From NCBI GenBank assembly GCA_963819855.1, contig CAWFYC010000040.1, positions 62,001 through 126,000 on the forward strand: a stretch of 64,000 nucleotides of DNA, written 5' to 3'. Positions 27,324 through 36,191 of this stretch are shown here, piece after piece. The notes beneath the pieces were generated by a model. The model worked only from the letters and a program-made list of their open reading frames with translations, was not told where the DNA came from and searched no databases. Numbering within the stretch: position 1 is the stretch's first letter; the number at the start of each line of letters is the position of its first letter. A program made the position numbers and the translations under genes. This DNA comes from JAMXLO01 sp963819855 (GTDB lineage Bacteria > Pseudomonadota > Alphaproteobacteria > Acetobacterales > Acetobacteraceae).

Positions 27324-27473
27324 ATGCGCCTGTTGCCTCTGTTGTTGCCGCTGTTGCTCGGCGGCTGTCTCAGCTTCAGCAGCAGCAATCCACCGCCGCC
27401 ATCGCACACCACGGTTGTCTTGCCGCCAGGCACGACCGTGGTGTGCCCCAATGGCTCGCAGCCGCCCTGCTGA
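27324..27473 (+). CDS. 49-residue lipoprotein
   Basis: Very short lipoprotein. The signal MRLLPLLLPLLLGGC ends in a clear lipobox (LGGC), followed by a Ser-rich linker, PPPP, and the tail TTVVLPPGTTVVCPNGSQPP ending in Cys. Two further cysteines could pair. GAGG lies 8 bases before the ATG. It ends one base before the stop of the convergent DUF2459 gene. The function is unknown; such tiny Pro/Thr lipoproteins occur in related alphaproteobacteria. Confidence 0.55.
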   Translation: MRLLPLLLPLLLGGCLSFSSSNPPPPSHTTVVLPPGTTVVCPNGSQPPC

Positions 27474-28112
27474 TTACATTGCGGGCCGTGACTGCACCGC
27501 CGCGATCCGAGCCACTTGTCGCATGACCTGACCGGCGAACAGCACGTGCGTGTTCATCGGCAGGCCGCCATCGCGCAACACCAGCGCGGTCCAGGTATTG
27601 CAGGTGTGGAATGCATCGTAGGTTTCCCGCGATGCATAGAACACGCCGCCGATGTAAGGACCGTCGGCAAGCCGCGCCACCGACCCGTCTGACGCCTTTT
27701 CCAGATCGTCCCAAAGTCGCGCGGCAATCTGATCGACGCCGCTCCGCGGCAGATGTAACGTCACCACCGTCTCGTTTGCGAATGCCTCGGTCGGCGCCGC
27801 GCGCAGCGCAGTCATCAGGATCGCACTCTTGCTGGGCAACAATGCCGTCAGCATCTCGGCGGACCCTGCATCGCCCGCCATGTAGAACTGCCGTTCGCCA
27901 AAGCCGAACACCATGTAGCGGACGCCAGGAAAGTCGTGTTCCAGTGATACCAGCGGGCCAATCATCTCATTCACTGGCAGGCCGATATCGGTGTGCCAGC
28001 CGCGACCTACGACATAGATCGTGGCTTCGCCGTTCGGTACCGACGCGTCCATCGGTATGACGGCGCAGCCGGCAAGCCAGCCGGCCAGCGCCGCGATCAC
28101 CAGCACTCTCAC
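27474..28112 (-). CDS. DUF2459-family lipoprotein
   Basis: 212-residue DUF2459 protein of unknown activity. The GTG at 28112 overlaps the stop of the TonB-like gene as GTGA. The N-terminus VLVIAALAGWLAGC is a lipoprotein signal with LAGC lipobox. Conserved DUF2459 features are IYVVGRGWHTDIGLPV, VFGFGERQFYM and FHTCNTWTALVLRDGGLP; the His and Cys-Asn segments look like an enzymatic site. Translational coupling to a TonB-like protein suggests an envelope role. Confidence 0.8.
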   Translation of the reverse strand: MRVLVIAALAGWLAGCAVIPMDASVPNGEATIYVVGRGWHTDIGLPVNEMIGPLVSLEHDFPGVRYMVFGFGERQFYMAGDAGSAEMLTALLPSKSAILMTALRAAPTEAFANETVVTLHLPRSGVDQIAARLWDDLEKASDGSVARLADGPYIGGVFYASRETYDAFHTCNTWTALVLRDGGLPMNTHVLFAGQVMRQVARIAAVQSRPAM

Positions 28113-29146
28113 TGCGCGCGGATCAGTATGTAGTGCATGGTGAAATTGAAGGTGATCGGCTCGGTCGCGTCGTGTAGTGGCGGTAGGTCGGCGTCGCGGA
28201 ATAATCCCATCAGCGCCATGTCGAGCCACTGCGATCCGGACCGCCACTTCATCTCGACCGAGGTCACGTGACCGTTCGGATTGGCGACGACGTGCACGGT
28301 GACATTGCCATCCTCGCCGTTCATCGCCGCCTGTGTGGGATAATATTTGTGCCTGTTCACCCATGCAACGAGTTCGTTGCCCCAGTCCGAGCCGGCACGT
28401 GCGTCTGGCGTGGTACCCGTGTCGCCTTGTCGCATGGTCAGCGAGATGTCGAGGGTCGCGCTTCCCCCTGGTTTCCTCCGCGCCGGCGCATGGGCAGGGG
28501 GCGCTGGCTGGGTCAACGACAGATTCATCGGCGTTGGGAACGCCTCCGGACGGGCCGGCGCGCCTGATCGCGGCGGTGGTGCTGATCGCGGCGCGGGCGG
28601 TGGCGGTGGCCGTGGCACCATCATGGCGAGCGGCGGCACTCGCGGCGGAATTTCGACGATCGCCGGCGGACCCGCCGGCACCGGCGGTACGGGTATTGGC
28701 GGCGGTGCCGGCACCGGAGGTGGGGTGGGCGGCCGCGCGATCGCCACCGGGGGCGGCGGCTCGATCGGCGTGGGGAGGACTTGCGGTTGCGGCACAACCA
28801 GCCCCGTCGGCGGCATGGGTGGGGGCGTTGGCGCTGGAGTGGTGGGCTCTGCCGACACCGGCGCTCCGGGCTCTCCCTCAAACACCAACTCGACGGTAGC
28901 GGGTGGCGGCAGTCCCTCCCTCTGCCGATCATGGCGCGCATTTACCACCAGGAGCAGGAGCAGTGTCAGGTGCAGCCATAGTGAAATGAGCAACACCGTG
29001 CCCAGCCGTCGTCCATGGCGGCGCGATTTGGTCCACGGACGCTTGGCGTCCACTATGGAGGTGATTGCCTGATCCAAGTCCGCTTCCGACAGTCGCGTCC
29101 GCGCTGATGCAGTGTGATACGCCAATCCTACAGGATGCCGCTCCAC
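28109..29146 (-). CDS. TonB-like energy transducer family protein
   Basis: 345 residues from a GTG start. A hydrophilic N-terminus (about 1-50) precedes one membrane helix (VLLISLWLHLTLLLLLVVNA). A long Pro-rich periplasmic spacer spans about residues 75-200. The C-terminal TonB-like domain is ELVAWVNRHKYYPTQAAMNG to the end. This is the ordinary TonB layout for transferring proton-motive energy to outer-membrane receptors, but no ExbB/ExbD or TonB-dependent receptor genes are in the window. The stop overlaps the DUF2459 lipoprotein start. Confidence 0.82.
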   Translation of the reverse strand: MERHPVGLAYHTASARTRLSEADLDQAITSIVDAKRPWTKSRRHGRRLGTVLLISLWLHLTLLLLLVVNARHDRQREGLPPPATVELVFEGEPGAPVSAEPTTPAPTPPPMPPTGLVVPQPQVLPTPIEPPPPVAIARPPTPPPVPAPPPIPVPPVPAGPPAIVEIPPRVPPLAMMVPRPPPPPAPRSAPPPRSGAPARPEAFPTPMNLSLTQPAPPAHAPARRKPGGSATLDISLTMRQGDTGTTPDARAGSDWGNELVAWVNRHKYYPTQAAMNGEDGNVTVHVVANPNGHVTSVEMKWRSGSQWLDMALMGLFRDADLPPLHDATEPITFNFTMHYILIRAQ

Positions 29147-29185
29147 CTGTGGACATGGCGACCTGGTCCGGGCCGGGCGCCCGAC

Positions 29186-30007
29186 CTACGCCGACATGAA
29201 AGCCACGGCGTCCTCCTCGAACACCGCGCAGGTAAGTTTGCCACCGTTGCCCGCGCCGGTGTCGATACCGATGCGGTTCGGCCGAACCGTCGGCGAAGGA
29301 CTGGCGGAATGGCCGTGCACCACGATGGCGCCAAAATCCTGCTCGCTGGCCAGGAAGCTTTGGCGGATGCCGAGTTTGTCATCCTCAGCCTGACGGCCGA
29401 GCGCCACGCCCGGTCGGATGCCGGCATGCACAAATAGGTAGTCGCCGTCCATATGGTCGATCGACAATGCCTGGAGGAAGGCGACGTGCGTCCCGGGAAT
29501 CGCTGCTCGCCATTCGTTGCGCGGCGTGCCGTCCGTGATACCCCAGCTATCCAGCGCTGCCTGGCCACCGAAATGCAGCCAATCGGTCGCCGCCGCGCGT
29601 TCACCCGACAGTGCGTCCAATGCGGTGCGCTCGTGATCGCCCATCAGGTTTATCGTCGGCAGACCGATGATTGGCGGTCCCGCGGCCAGCAGAGCGACCA
29701 CACCCGCGCTGTCGGGGCCGAGATCGATATAGTCGCCGAGATGCAGCATGATCGCCGAAGCCACCGGCCGCCGTGCCAGATCGTCCGCGATCGCGCTGTG
29801 TAGCATCCTGAGTTCCACAAGGCAGCCATGGATGTCACCGATCGCATAGACCCTGCGGCCCCGCGGCAACCGGCCGGGCGACAGCACGAAGTGCAAAGAC
29901 GTGGCATCGGCGGTGGCGATGCGTGGCGGGCGCCAGGTCGGCACGGCAGCGGCATCGAGGTCGGCGCGGATGCGGGGCCGCGCGAGGCGGCGAACGGGGC
30001 GTCGCAT
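29186..30007 (-). CDS. Metallophosphoesterase (PrpE/ApaH-like Ser/Thr phosphatase fold)
   Basis: 273-residue calcineurin-like phosphoesterase. Metal-binding motifs in order: YAIGDIHGC, LHLGDYIDLGPDS (Leu replaces the usual Arg in GDxxDRG), NLMGDHERT, LFVHAGI and VVHGHSAS. The fold covers protein phosphatases and dinucleoside tetraphosphatases, so the substrate is open. The ATG at 30007 is chosen; a longer frame continues upstream through the opposite gene's promoter. Divergent from the MaoC pair. Confidence 0.85.
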   Translation of the reverse strand: MRRPVRRLARPRIRADLDAAAVPTWRPPRIATADATSLHFVLSPGRLPRGRRVYAIGDIHGCLVELRMLHSAIADDLARRPVASAIMLHLGDYIDLGPDSAGVVALLAAGPPIIGLPTINLMGDHERTALDALSGERAAATDWLHFGGQAALDSWGITDGTPRNEWRAAIPGTHVAFLQALSIDHMDGDYLFVHAGIRPGVALGRQAEDDKLGIRQSFLASEQDFGAIVVHGHSASPSPTVRPNRIGIDTGAGNGGKLTCAVFEEDAVAFMSA

Positions 30008-30092
30008 GGCGTGCACTATGCCGTGTGCCGTTGTGCACGGGCAATGCGGCGCGCTAGGCTTCGCCCCTGGCACAAAGCACCGGAGGAAACCG

Positions 30093-30575
30093 TTGGCGAA
30101 GATCACCTTCCCCGTCGAGGCGGGCCACATCATGCTGTTTGCACGTGCCGTCGGCGATACCAATCCCGTGTATCAGGACGCCGATGCGGCACAGCGCAGC
30201 GAAGTCGGCGGCATCATCGCGCCGCCAACATTTCCGCAGGCGGTGGCGCAGTTCGACCCCGATTATCCGCTACGCTGGCGTCCGGGCCAGAAGTGGTTCG
30301 GTTCGGGCAAGACCGCGAGCGGCGTGGAGGACAGACCGTCCGGCGGCGGCGGGCTGCACGCCGAGCAACACTTCGAGTATCACCGGCCGCTGCGGCCGGG
30401 GGACGTGCTGACAGTGGAGACCAAGCCCGGCAACACTTGGGAACGGGAGAGCAAGCGCGCCGGCAAGCTGACGTTCCGCGAACGCATTACGGAATATCGC
30501 GATCAGAAGGGAGAACTGGTGGTCACAGCACGCAGTGTCGGTGTGACGACCGAACGTCCGGTGGAACGGAGCTGA
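30093..30575 (+). CDS. MaoC/FAS1-type dehydratase subunit A (hot-dog fold, likely non-catalytic)
   Basis: 160 residues starting at TTG 30093, supported by a GGAGG ribosome site six bases upstream and the family-like N-terminus MAKITFPVEAGHIMLFARAV. The position of the hydratase motif reads AVGDTNPVYQD, where Tyr replaces the catalytic His. It is followed after 12 bases by a MaoC gene that retains the motif. The pair resembles two-subunit (3R)-hydroxyacyl-thioester dehydratases, in which one subunit is structural. Confidence 0.82.
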   Translation: MAKITFPVEAGHIMLFARAVGDTNPVYQDADAAQRSEVGGIIAPPTFPQAVAQFDPDYPLRWRPGQKWFGSGKTASGVEDRPSGGGGLHAEQHFEYHRPLRPGDVLTVETKPGNTWERESKRAGKLTFRERITEYRDQKGELVVTARSVGVTTERPVERS

Positions 30576-30587
30576 GGAGATCGCGCC

Positions 30588-31010
30588 ATGGCACTCAAGG
30601 CAAGCCAGCTCAAGGTCGGCGACACGCATGTCGAACGCGTCGCCGAGAACCTGTCGCGCACGCAGATCATCATGTACTGCGGCGTGTCGGGCGACTACAA
30701 TCCACTGCACGCGGATGAGGTGTATGTGACGCAGAAAGCCGGCTATCCCAGCGTGTTCGCGCACGGGATGCTGACCATGGGTCTGACCGGCACGATGCTG
30801 ACCAACTATGTCGGCGATGGCCGGCTGACCAAGTTCGGCGTGCGGTTCACAAATCAGGTGTGGCCGGGTGACGATCTGGACGCCAAGGCGACGGTGGCGG
30901 CGATCCGCGAGGAAGGCGGCAAGCATTTCGTCGATCTGACGCTGTCCACCACCAACCAGGATGGCAAGGAGGTAGCGAGCGGCAGCGCGACCGCGCGGAT
31001 CGACGCCTGA
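30588..31010 (+). CDS. MaoC-type (R)-hydroxyacyl dehydratase subunit B (catalytic)
   Basis: 140-residue hot-dog protein with the complete hydratase-2 motif CGVSGDYNPLHADE (Asp and His) and VFAHGMLTMGLTG. It is immediately downstream of its partner subunit, which has lost the catalytic His. The expected role is reversible hydration of an enoyl thioester in acyl-CoA or acyl-ACP metabolism. It ends three bases before the fused enolase-family gene. Confidence 0.86.
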   Translation: MALKASQLKVGDTHVERVAENLSRTQIIMYCGVSGDYNPLHADEVYVTQKAGYPSVFAHGMLTMGLTGTMLTNYVGDGRLTKFGVRFTNQVWPGDDLDAKATVAAIREEGGKHFVDLTLSTTNQDGKEVASGSATARIDA

Positions 31011-31013
31011 TCC

Positions 31014-32956
31014 GTGGGTGAAGGGTCACCGTACCGCACGGTCGGTCTGAGTGCCGCGCAGCGCGAGGCGATCGGGCGCGCCGAGCTGACACGCGTCGAG
31101 GCGCTGTGCCGTCATCACGGGGTCCCGCTGCACAGCTGGCTCGGGGGAGCGGTGCGTCCGCGTGTCCCGTACGCCATCACAATGCCGCTCGACGCGATGT
31201 CCGCCGTGCCGCCCGACGTTCGGCGTGTCGCCCTGGTCAGCACCGAACATGATCCTGCCAGGCTGATCGCACTGCTGGGTGCAGCGGCGAATACGTTGGG
31301 GCCCGTCGTCGAGCTGGCGTTGCACCTCGATGCCCAGCTCGCGCCCAATGCGCTGGGAATGCTGCGCGAAGTGGGGCGCCGGTTGAAGCTGGCCTACATC
31401 GCCGATCCGTGCGCCGATCTGGTGACGGCGTGCCGCGCGTTCGGCCGCGGTGCGCCGCCGCTGGCGGTGTCGGCGCATCGGCACGCGCCGCGACAGCTCG
31501 CCGGTGCGATGCGCGATGGCGGCGTGCAGGTCCTGCTGGTCGATCCGGTGCGCGTCGGTGGGCCAGAAGCGGTGCGTGCGTGGTCAACTGCGGCGGATCT
31601 GACGGGCGTCGAACTGGCGCTGGTCGCGCTTGACGACGGCGAACCGGCTGTCAACCAGTGCGCACAGCTTGCCTCGACGTTGCGGGCGGCCACGCAGCCG
31701 CTGGTCGCGGCACCCGCAGCGGGCACCGGCGGACATCTGGCGATCGACGGCCCGAGCGGAATGCCGGCGATCACGCGCATCACGCTGCACAGCGTCTCGG
31801 TGCCGATGCGCCAGCTCTACGTCAGCGCGCTGTATATGCGCCGGACCACCGAGCGCATCGTCGTCGAACTGGAGACGTCGGACGGCGCCCGCGGCTTCGG
31901 CGAGACCAACGGCACCGAGGAGGTGGCGCAAAGCATTACGCGAATGGCGACCAGGCTGCTCGGCCAGAATCCTCTCGACCGTCTGCGCCTGCGCCAGGGC
32001 ATGGCAGGACCGACGGTCGGGTCGCGTAACGGGCTGGCGGATTGGCAGGCGCTGGCGGGTCTCGACATGGCGCTGTTCGACTGGGCCGGGCGGCACTTCG
32101 ATATGCCGATCTGGCGCCTGCTGGGCGGCAGCAGCGGACGCGACTTCGAGGCGGTGGCGCATATCCCTGCGCTGCTGCTCGACGAACCGGTGGATCGGCG
32201 CGAGCTGCCGCGTTTGTTCGCCGATCCAGGCGAGGTTGCGCGAGATTGTCGATCATGCGCGTGCATCTGCGCCACGATCCTGGCTTCACCGCGTTCAAGA
32301 TGAAGTGCACCGGCACCAGCCCGGTCTGGGATGTCGCCGTCCTACGGGCGCTGCGGGCGGCACTGGGCGATGACGTGAAGCTGCGGTGGGATCCGAATGC
32401 TTCCTATCCGCCCGCGCAGGCGACTGTGCTGTGCCAACAGCTCGAGGAGCTGAACCTGGAATACTACGAGGACCCGATCCACGGCATTCCCGGCATGACG
32501 CAGCTTCGCGCACGCATGAAGACACCGCTCGCCACCAACATGTGCGTGGTGAACTTCGATCATCTCGCGGCGGTGTTGCATCGTCCCTGCGTCGATGTCG
32601 TGCTGGCCGATCTGGTGATGTGGGGCGGCATTCAGAGCATGGCGGACCTGGGCGGCGTGACCCCGCTGTTCGACTTCGATCTCACCATCCACAGCGCGTT
32701 CGAGCTTGGTATCGGCATGGCCGCGAACCTGCAGGTCGCCGCAGCCCTCGATCCGGTGCAACGCGCGATCGATTTCGGGCTGGAGAACATGGTGCACGAG
32801 CTGATCGTGCCGCGCATCCCGGTGCGCGCCGGGCGCGTCACCGTGCCCGACGGTCCGGGTCTGGGGGTCGAGCCAGACTGGGGTGAGATCGAGCGATTCA
32901 GTACCGACATCACTGTCATTGCGAGCAGCAAGGCAACCAAGCAATCTTCATCCTAG
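31014..32956 (+). pseudogene. Fused enolase-superfamily protein (glucarate dehydratase-like second half), frameshifted
   Basis: Reading from GTG 31014, residues 1 to about 240 look like a degenerate enolase-superfamily barrel: GVPLHSWLGGAVRPRVPYA, then YIADPC and LLVDPVRVGG where catalytic acids should be, ending GGHLAIDGPSGMP. A second full protein follows: ITRITLHSVSVPMRQLYVSA, FKMKC (Lys-x-Lys), RWDPN, YYEDP, TNMCVVNFDHL and TIHSAFELGIG, matching glucarate dehydratase-like enzymes. The frame breaks at 32240-32242 and 32259-32261; adding two bases in each GCGC restores VAREIVDHARVHLRHDPGF. The C-terminal tail after about 32900 is repeat-derived. Probably functional in the organism. Confidence 0.72.
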
Positions 32957-33026
32957 AGCACTTTCATGTTGACCGGAAACGCAGCACGTATCGGAGGGAC
33001 CTCCAATCATGCTGAAGATGCTCTAG
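32953..33026. repeat. Palindromic interspersed repeat
   Basis: A 74-base element whose ends are imperfect inverted repeats: CTAGAGCACTTTCA at 32953-32966 and its counterpart TGAAGATGCTCTAG at 33013-33026 (12 of 14 positions match). This form, bounded by CTAGAGCA, resembles intergenic palindromic repeats common in alphaproteobacteria. The stop codon of the upstream gene lies in its left arm, and the IS element starts right at its right end. Confidence 0.55.
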
Positions 33027-33968
33027 GGTCTGTCATCAATTAAGCCAAACGACGCTGGCGACGAGCTGGACGGCAGCCAGGAAGTTCCGCGCGGTCTTCT
33101 CGTAGCGAGTGGCGATCGCGCGAAACTGTTTGATCTTGGCGAAGAAGTTCTCGATCAGATGGCGTGCGCCATAAAGTTCCCGGTCGTAGTCGCGCGGCGA
33201 AGACCGGTTAGTTCGTGGTGGGATCACCGCGGTCTCACCCGCGGCCGGCAGCGGCTCAATTACGCGAGCATCGGCGTCGAATGCCTTGTCGGCGATCAGC
33301 GTATCGGCCTGCCATCGCGGGCAGCAGGTGGTCCGCCCCCACTAGGTCGTGCGCCTCGCTGCCGGTCAGGAAGAAGCCGATCGGGTTGCCCAGGGCGTCG
33401 ACCAAGGCGTGGATCTTGGTGCTCAGTCCGCCACGCGAGCGGCCAATCGCCTGGTCGTCGCCGGCTTTTTTGCGCCGGCGCTATGCTGGTGGGCGCGCAC
33501 GATGGTGCTGTCGATCATCGCGTATTCGTAGTCGGCGTCCGCGGCGAGATGTTGAAATACCCGCTCCCAGACATCGCTTTTGGCCCAACGGCTGAACCGC
33601 AGGTGGACCTTGGTTTCGTCGCCGAACCGCTCCGGCAGATCACGCCACGGCATCCCGGTACGATCACGATACAGCACCGCCTCTACGAACAGCCGATTGT
33701 CCGCCGCGGTCACTCCGACGGACCCGTCGCGTCCCGGCAATAGGTTTTCGATCCGGTCCCACTGATCGTCACGCAGTCCGAAGCGCCGCATCGGTCAGCC
33801 CTCCTACAAGCTGACCGCCTATGAATCGAAGAAACTCCCGCGCCGGAACCGGTTACGTATCATCCGCCGCCGATTCACATCTGAGTGTGGCAATCGGGAC
33901 TTACCGGCCGCCGCATACGGTGCCCGGGTGCCGCCCACCGACCGAAACCGGCTAATTGATGACAGGCC
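33027..33968 (-). mobile_element. IS5-family insertion sequence, IS427-group-like (942 bp)
   Basis: Both ends carry matching inverted repeats: GGTCTGTCATCAATTAAGC at the left and, on the other strand, GGCCTGTCATCAATTAGC at the right. A 4-base target duplication CTAG flanks it (33023-33026 and 33969-33972), as expected for this IS group. Inside is one transposase region on the minus strand with an A-run frameshift site. About 175 bases upstream of the transposase hold no gene. It inserted into the CTAG at the edge of the palindromic repeat. Confidence 0.85.
33036..33791 (-). pseudogene. IS5-family transposase (two-frame, with an additional frameshift)
   Basis: The first frame (ATG 33791) encodes the DNA-binding and early DDE part: LRDDQWDRIENLLPG, MPWRDLPERFGD and the catalytic Asp in YAMIDSTIVRAH. 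At the AAAAAAG run near 33470 the second frame (KKAGDDQAIGRSRGGLSTKI) is reached by the -1 slippage usual in this group. A further one-base insertion near 33311 (after AMAG) breaks the second frame before IADKAFDADARVIEPL and the terminal part ending AAVQLVASVVWLN. The extra break may inactivate this copy or be a sequence error. Confidence 0.8.
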
Positions 33969-34065
33969 CTAGTCTAGTGGGCAAAATCTGACGCTTAGTA
34001 CCTGTCGGCGCATAACCGCTGGCGATCAAACTGTCCCTATCCTGCCGGGTGAGAGTTGAGTGCGA

Positions 34066-34863
34066 ATGAGTGAACCGTTCATCGACTGCAAATTTGGTCG
34101 CGTGGCCTTCGGCGACGATCCGGCCAGCTATCATGTGACGCGGCCCGGTTACCCTGATTGGGTATTTGAAACTCTGCGTGAGCGGTGCCATCTCGCGCCT
34201 GGCACGGCGACGTTCGAGATTGGCGCAGGGACAGGAACGGCAACTCGCCGATTGCTCGATTTCGGCGCGAATCCGCTGCTCGCCATCGAGCCAGACGCCC
34301 GCCTCGTGGCCTTCCTTCGCAAGAGTATCCAAGACACCGCGCTTTCGGTGAACGCATCAGCGTTCGAAGATGCGGACATCGAGAGAGCCAGCTTTGACCT
34401 TGGCGTCAGTGCCACTGCGTTTCACTGGCTGAATGAGGATGTCGCCCTGGTCAAGGTGGCCGAACTGCTGCGACCGGGCGGCTGGTGGGCGATGGTCTGG
34501 AATGTCTTCGGCGACAACAGCCGCCCTGACCCGTTTCACGAAGCGACCAAGACGTTCCTCCCCCGGCCTTTAAGCCCTTCGGTGGGGTCACGGGATATTC
34601 CGTTCGCCCTCGATGCCGAAGCCCGCGTGGCGGCACTGGAGCGAACCGGCACGTTCGAAGCCATCGAGTATCAGACAAGCGCCTGGTCGCTCGTCCTCGA
34701 TCCGGACCAAACCGTTGCGCTCTATGGGACATTTTCCAATATAAACGTTCGCCCCGACCGCGATGCAATCCTTGCGGAGCTGGATCGGATCGCCCGCGGT
34801 GAGTTCCACGGCAGCGTAACCCGCAACATGACGACCAGCCTCTACACCGCGCGGCGTCGTTGA
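34066..34863 (+). CDS. Class I SAM-dependent methyltransferase
   Basis: 265 residues of unknown substrate. Motif I is TFEIGAGTGTATRRLL, the acidic ribose ligand is in LLAIEPDARL, and the motif near residue 107 is FDLGVSATAFHWL. The start ATG 34066 lies two codons after an in-frame GTG. It stands just beyond the IS element, and by eye it is less GC-rich than surrounding genes, so it may have been gained with neighbouring mobile DNA. No operon partner. Confidence 0.8.
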   Translation: MSEPFIDCKFGRVAFGDDPASYHVTRPGYPDWVFETLRERCHLAPGTATFEIGAGTGTATRRLLDFGANPLLAIEPDARLVAFLRKSIQDTALSVNASAFEDADIERASFDLGVSATAFHWLNEDVALVKVAELLRPGGWWAMVWNVFGDNSRPDPFHEATKTFLPRPLSPSVGSRDIPFALDAEARVAALERTGTFEAIEYQTSAWSLVLDPDQTVALYGTFSNINVRPDRDAILAELDRIARGEFHGSVTRNMTTSLYTARRR

Positions 34864-34903
34864 CGCCACAGTAGATTGGCGGCGAAAAAGGGTGTTCTGA
34901 CGG

Positions 34904-36085
34904 TCACAACCACCGCAGGTTCGTCTGCGCGCCGAGCAGATGCTGCCCGACGGTCTCGAAGTGCGAGCGTCTGCCCTGCACCTGTTGCGTCACGGTGTTC
35001 ACGTCGCGAAAGCGGCGTTCGAACGGGTTGGCATCGAAGATCGCTGTGGATCCCGCCTCGTGGTACGCGACATCGACCACCTCTTTTGCCTGGTGAATGG
35101 CAAACGTTGACGCCTGGCGGATCGCGATGCGTTGCTCGGTCGTCAGTTCGCCCGCTAGTTTCACCGCCTCCTGCGTCTCGCGCAGCACCAGGATCAGCCA
35201 AGTCCGCGCGGACTTCAGCTTGGCGTCCGCGATGCCGATCGCGGACTGGATCACCGCACTGTCACGCAGCCCGGTCTGGGTCAGCGCCGGGGTCTTCCCA
35301 CGGGCAAGCTCGATGAAAACGTCGAGCGCCGCCCGCGCGGTGCCAAGCGCGACCGCGGCGAAGCCGGAGGCATAGATCTGCATTGCGGCGAAGCGATAGA
35401 TCAGCCCCGGCTCGAGCCGCTCCTCCGGCCGGTCGCGCGTTATCGTGTGTGCGTCATCGACGAACAGGTCCTGCACCGAATAGGCATCGCTGCCGGTGCC
35501 ACGCAGGCCCATCACCTGCCAGATGTCCTTGATGGTGGCGATCTCCCGCCGGAACAGCATGGTGCGTTCCCATGGCCTGCCGTCGGGATGGCGCTGCGGC
35601 GTGCCATCGGCCTCGAAACACGGGCAATGCGCGCCAAGCCAGCTCGCGTGGCGGCTGCCGCTGGCAAATGCCCAGTTACCACTGATACGCCAGCCGCCGT
35701 TGGCGCGGATCGCCTTCGCGCCCGGACCCATGCCCCATGCCAGTACGTCGCGTTGGCCGCCGAACACTTCGCGCGCGACACTTGGTTCCAGATAGCCCGC
35801 GGACATCGAGCAGCCGGACCCTTGGTTCATGCACCAGGCGACCGAGGCATCGCCGCTCGCGATAGCTTCCACGCATTGGATGTAGGTCGCCGGATCCAGC
35901 TCCGCCCCGCCAATCGAGCGTGGTACCAGCAGACGGAACATGCCTTCTGCATGCATCGCGTCCAGCACGTCAGGCGGCAATTCGAACGCCGCATCGATGC
36001 GTGGGGCGGCCGCCGTCAGCAGCGGTGCGAGCTTGCGGGCCCGGGCGATATGGTCGGTCGCGACGCCGGCCTCGTGCACGTCCAT
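34904..36085 (-). CDS. Acyl-CoA dehydrogenase family protein (flavin monooxygenase-like branch)
   Basis: 393-residue flavoprotein with the three-part acyl-CoA dehydrogenase layout. The N-terminal helical part has DAMHAEGMFRLLVPRSIGGA, the middle beta part has GGWRISGNWAFASGSRHASW and WQVMGLRGTGSDAYSVQDLF, and the C-terminal part resembles the HsaA/DszC-like subgroup (VAYHEAGSTAIFDANPFERR). These branches are reduced-flavin monooxygenases or dehydrogenases, so the reaction is uncertain. The ATG at 36085 follows AGGGGAAACG. Divergent from pcm. Confidence 0.83.
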   Translation of the reverse strand: MDVHEAGVATDHIARARKLAPLLTAAAPRIDAAFELPPDVLDAMHAEGMFRLLVPRSIGGAELDPATYIQCVEAIASGDASVAWCMNQGSGCSMSAGYLEPSVAREVFGGQRDVLAWGMGPGAKAIRANGGWRISGNWAFASGSRHASWLGAHCPCFEADGTPQRHPDGRPWERTMLFRREIATIKDIWQVMGLRGTGSDAYSVQDLFVDDAHTITRDRPEERLEPGLIYRFAAMQIYASGFAAVALGTARAALDVFIELARGKTPALTQTGLRDSAVIQSAIGIADAKLKSARTWLILVLRETQEAVKLAGELTTEQRIAIRQASTFAIHQAKEVVDVAYHEAGSTAIFDANPFERRFRDVNTVTQQVQGRRSHFETVGQHLLGAQTNLRWL

Positions 36086-36191
36086 CGTATCGTTTCCCCT
36101 GACGCTCCTTGCATCGACGCTACACCGTGGGCAGTGCGGCAGGCAAAGCGGGTGGACGGCATGGGCAGGCAGGGCGGAGTATGAATTCGCC

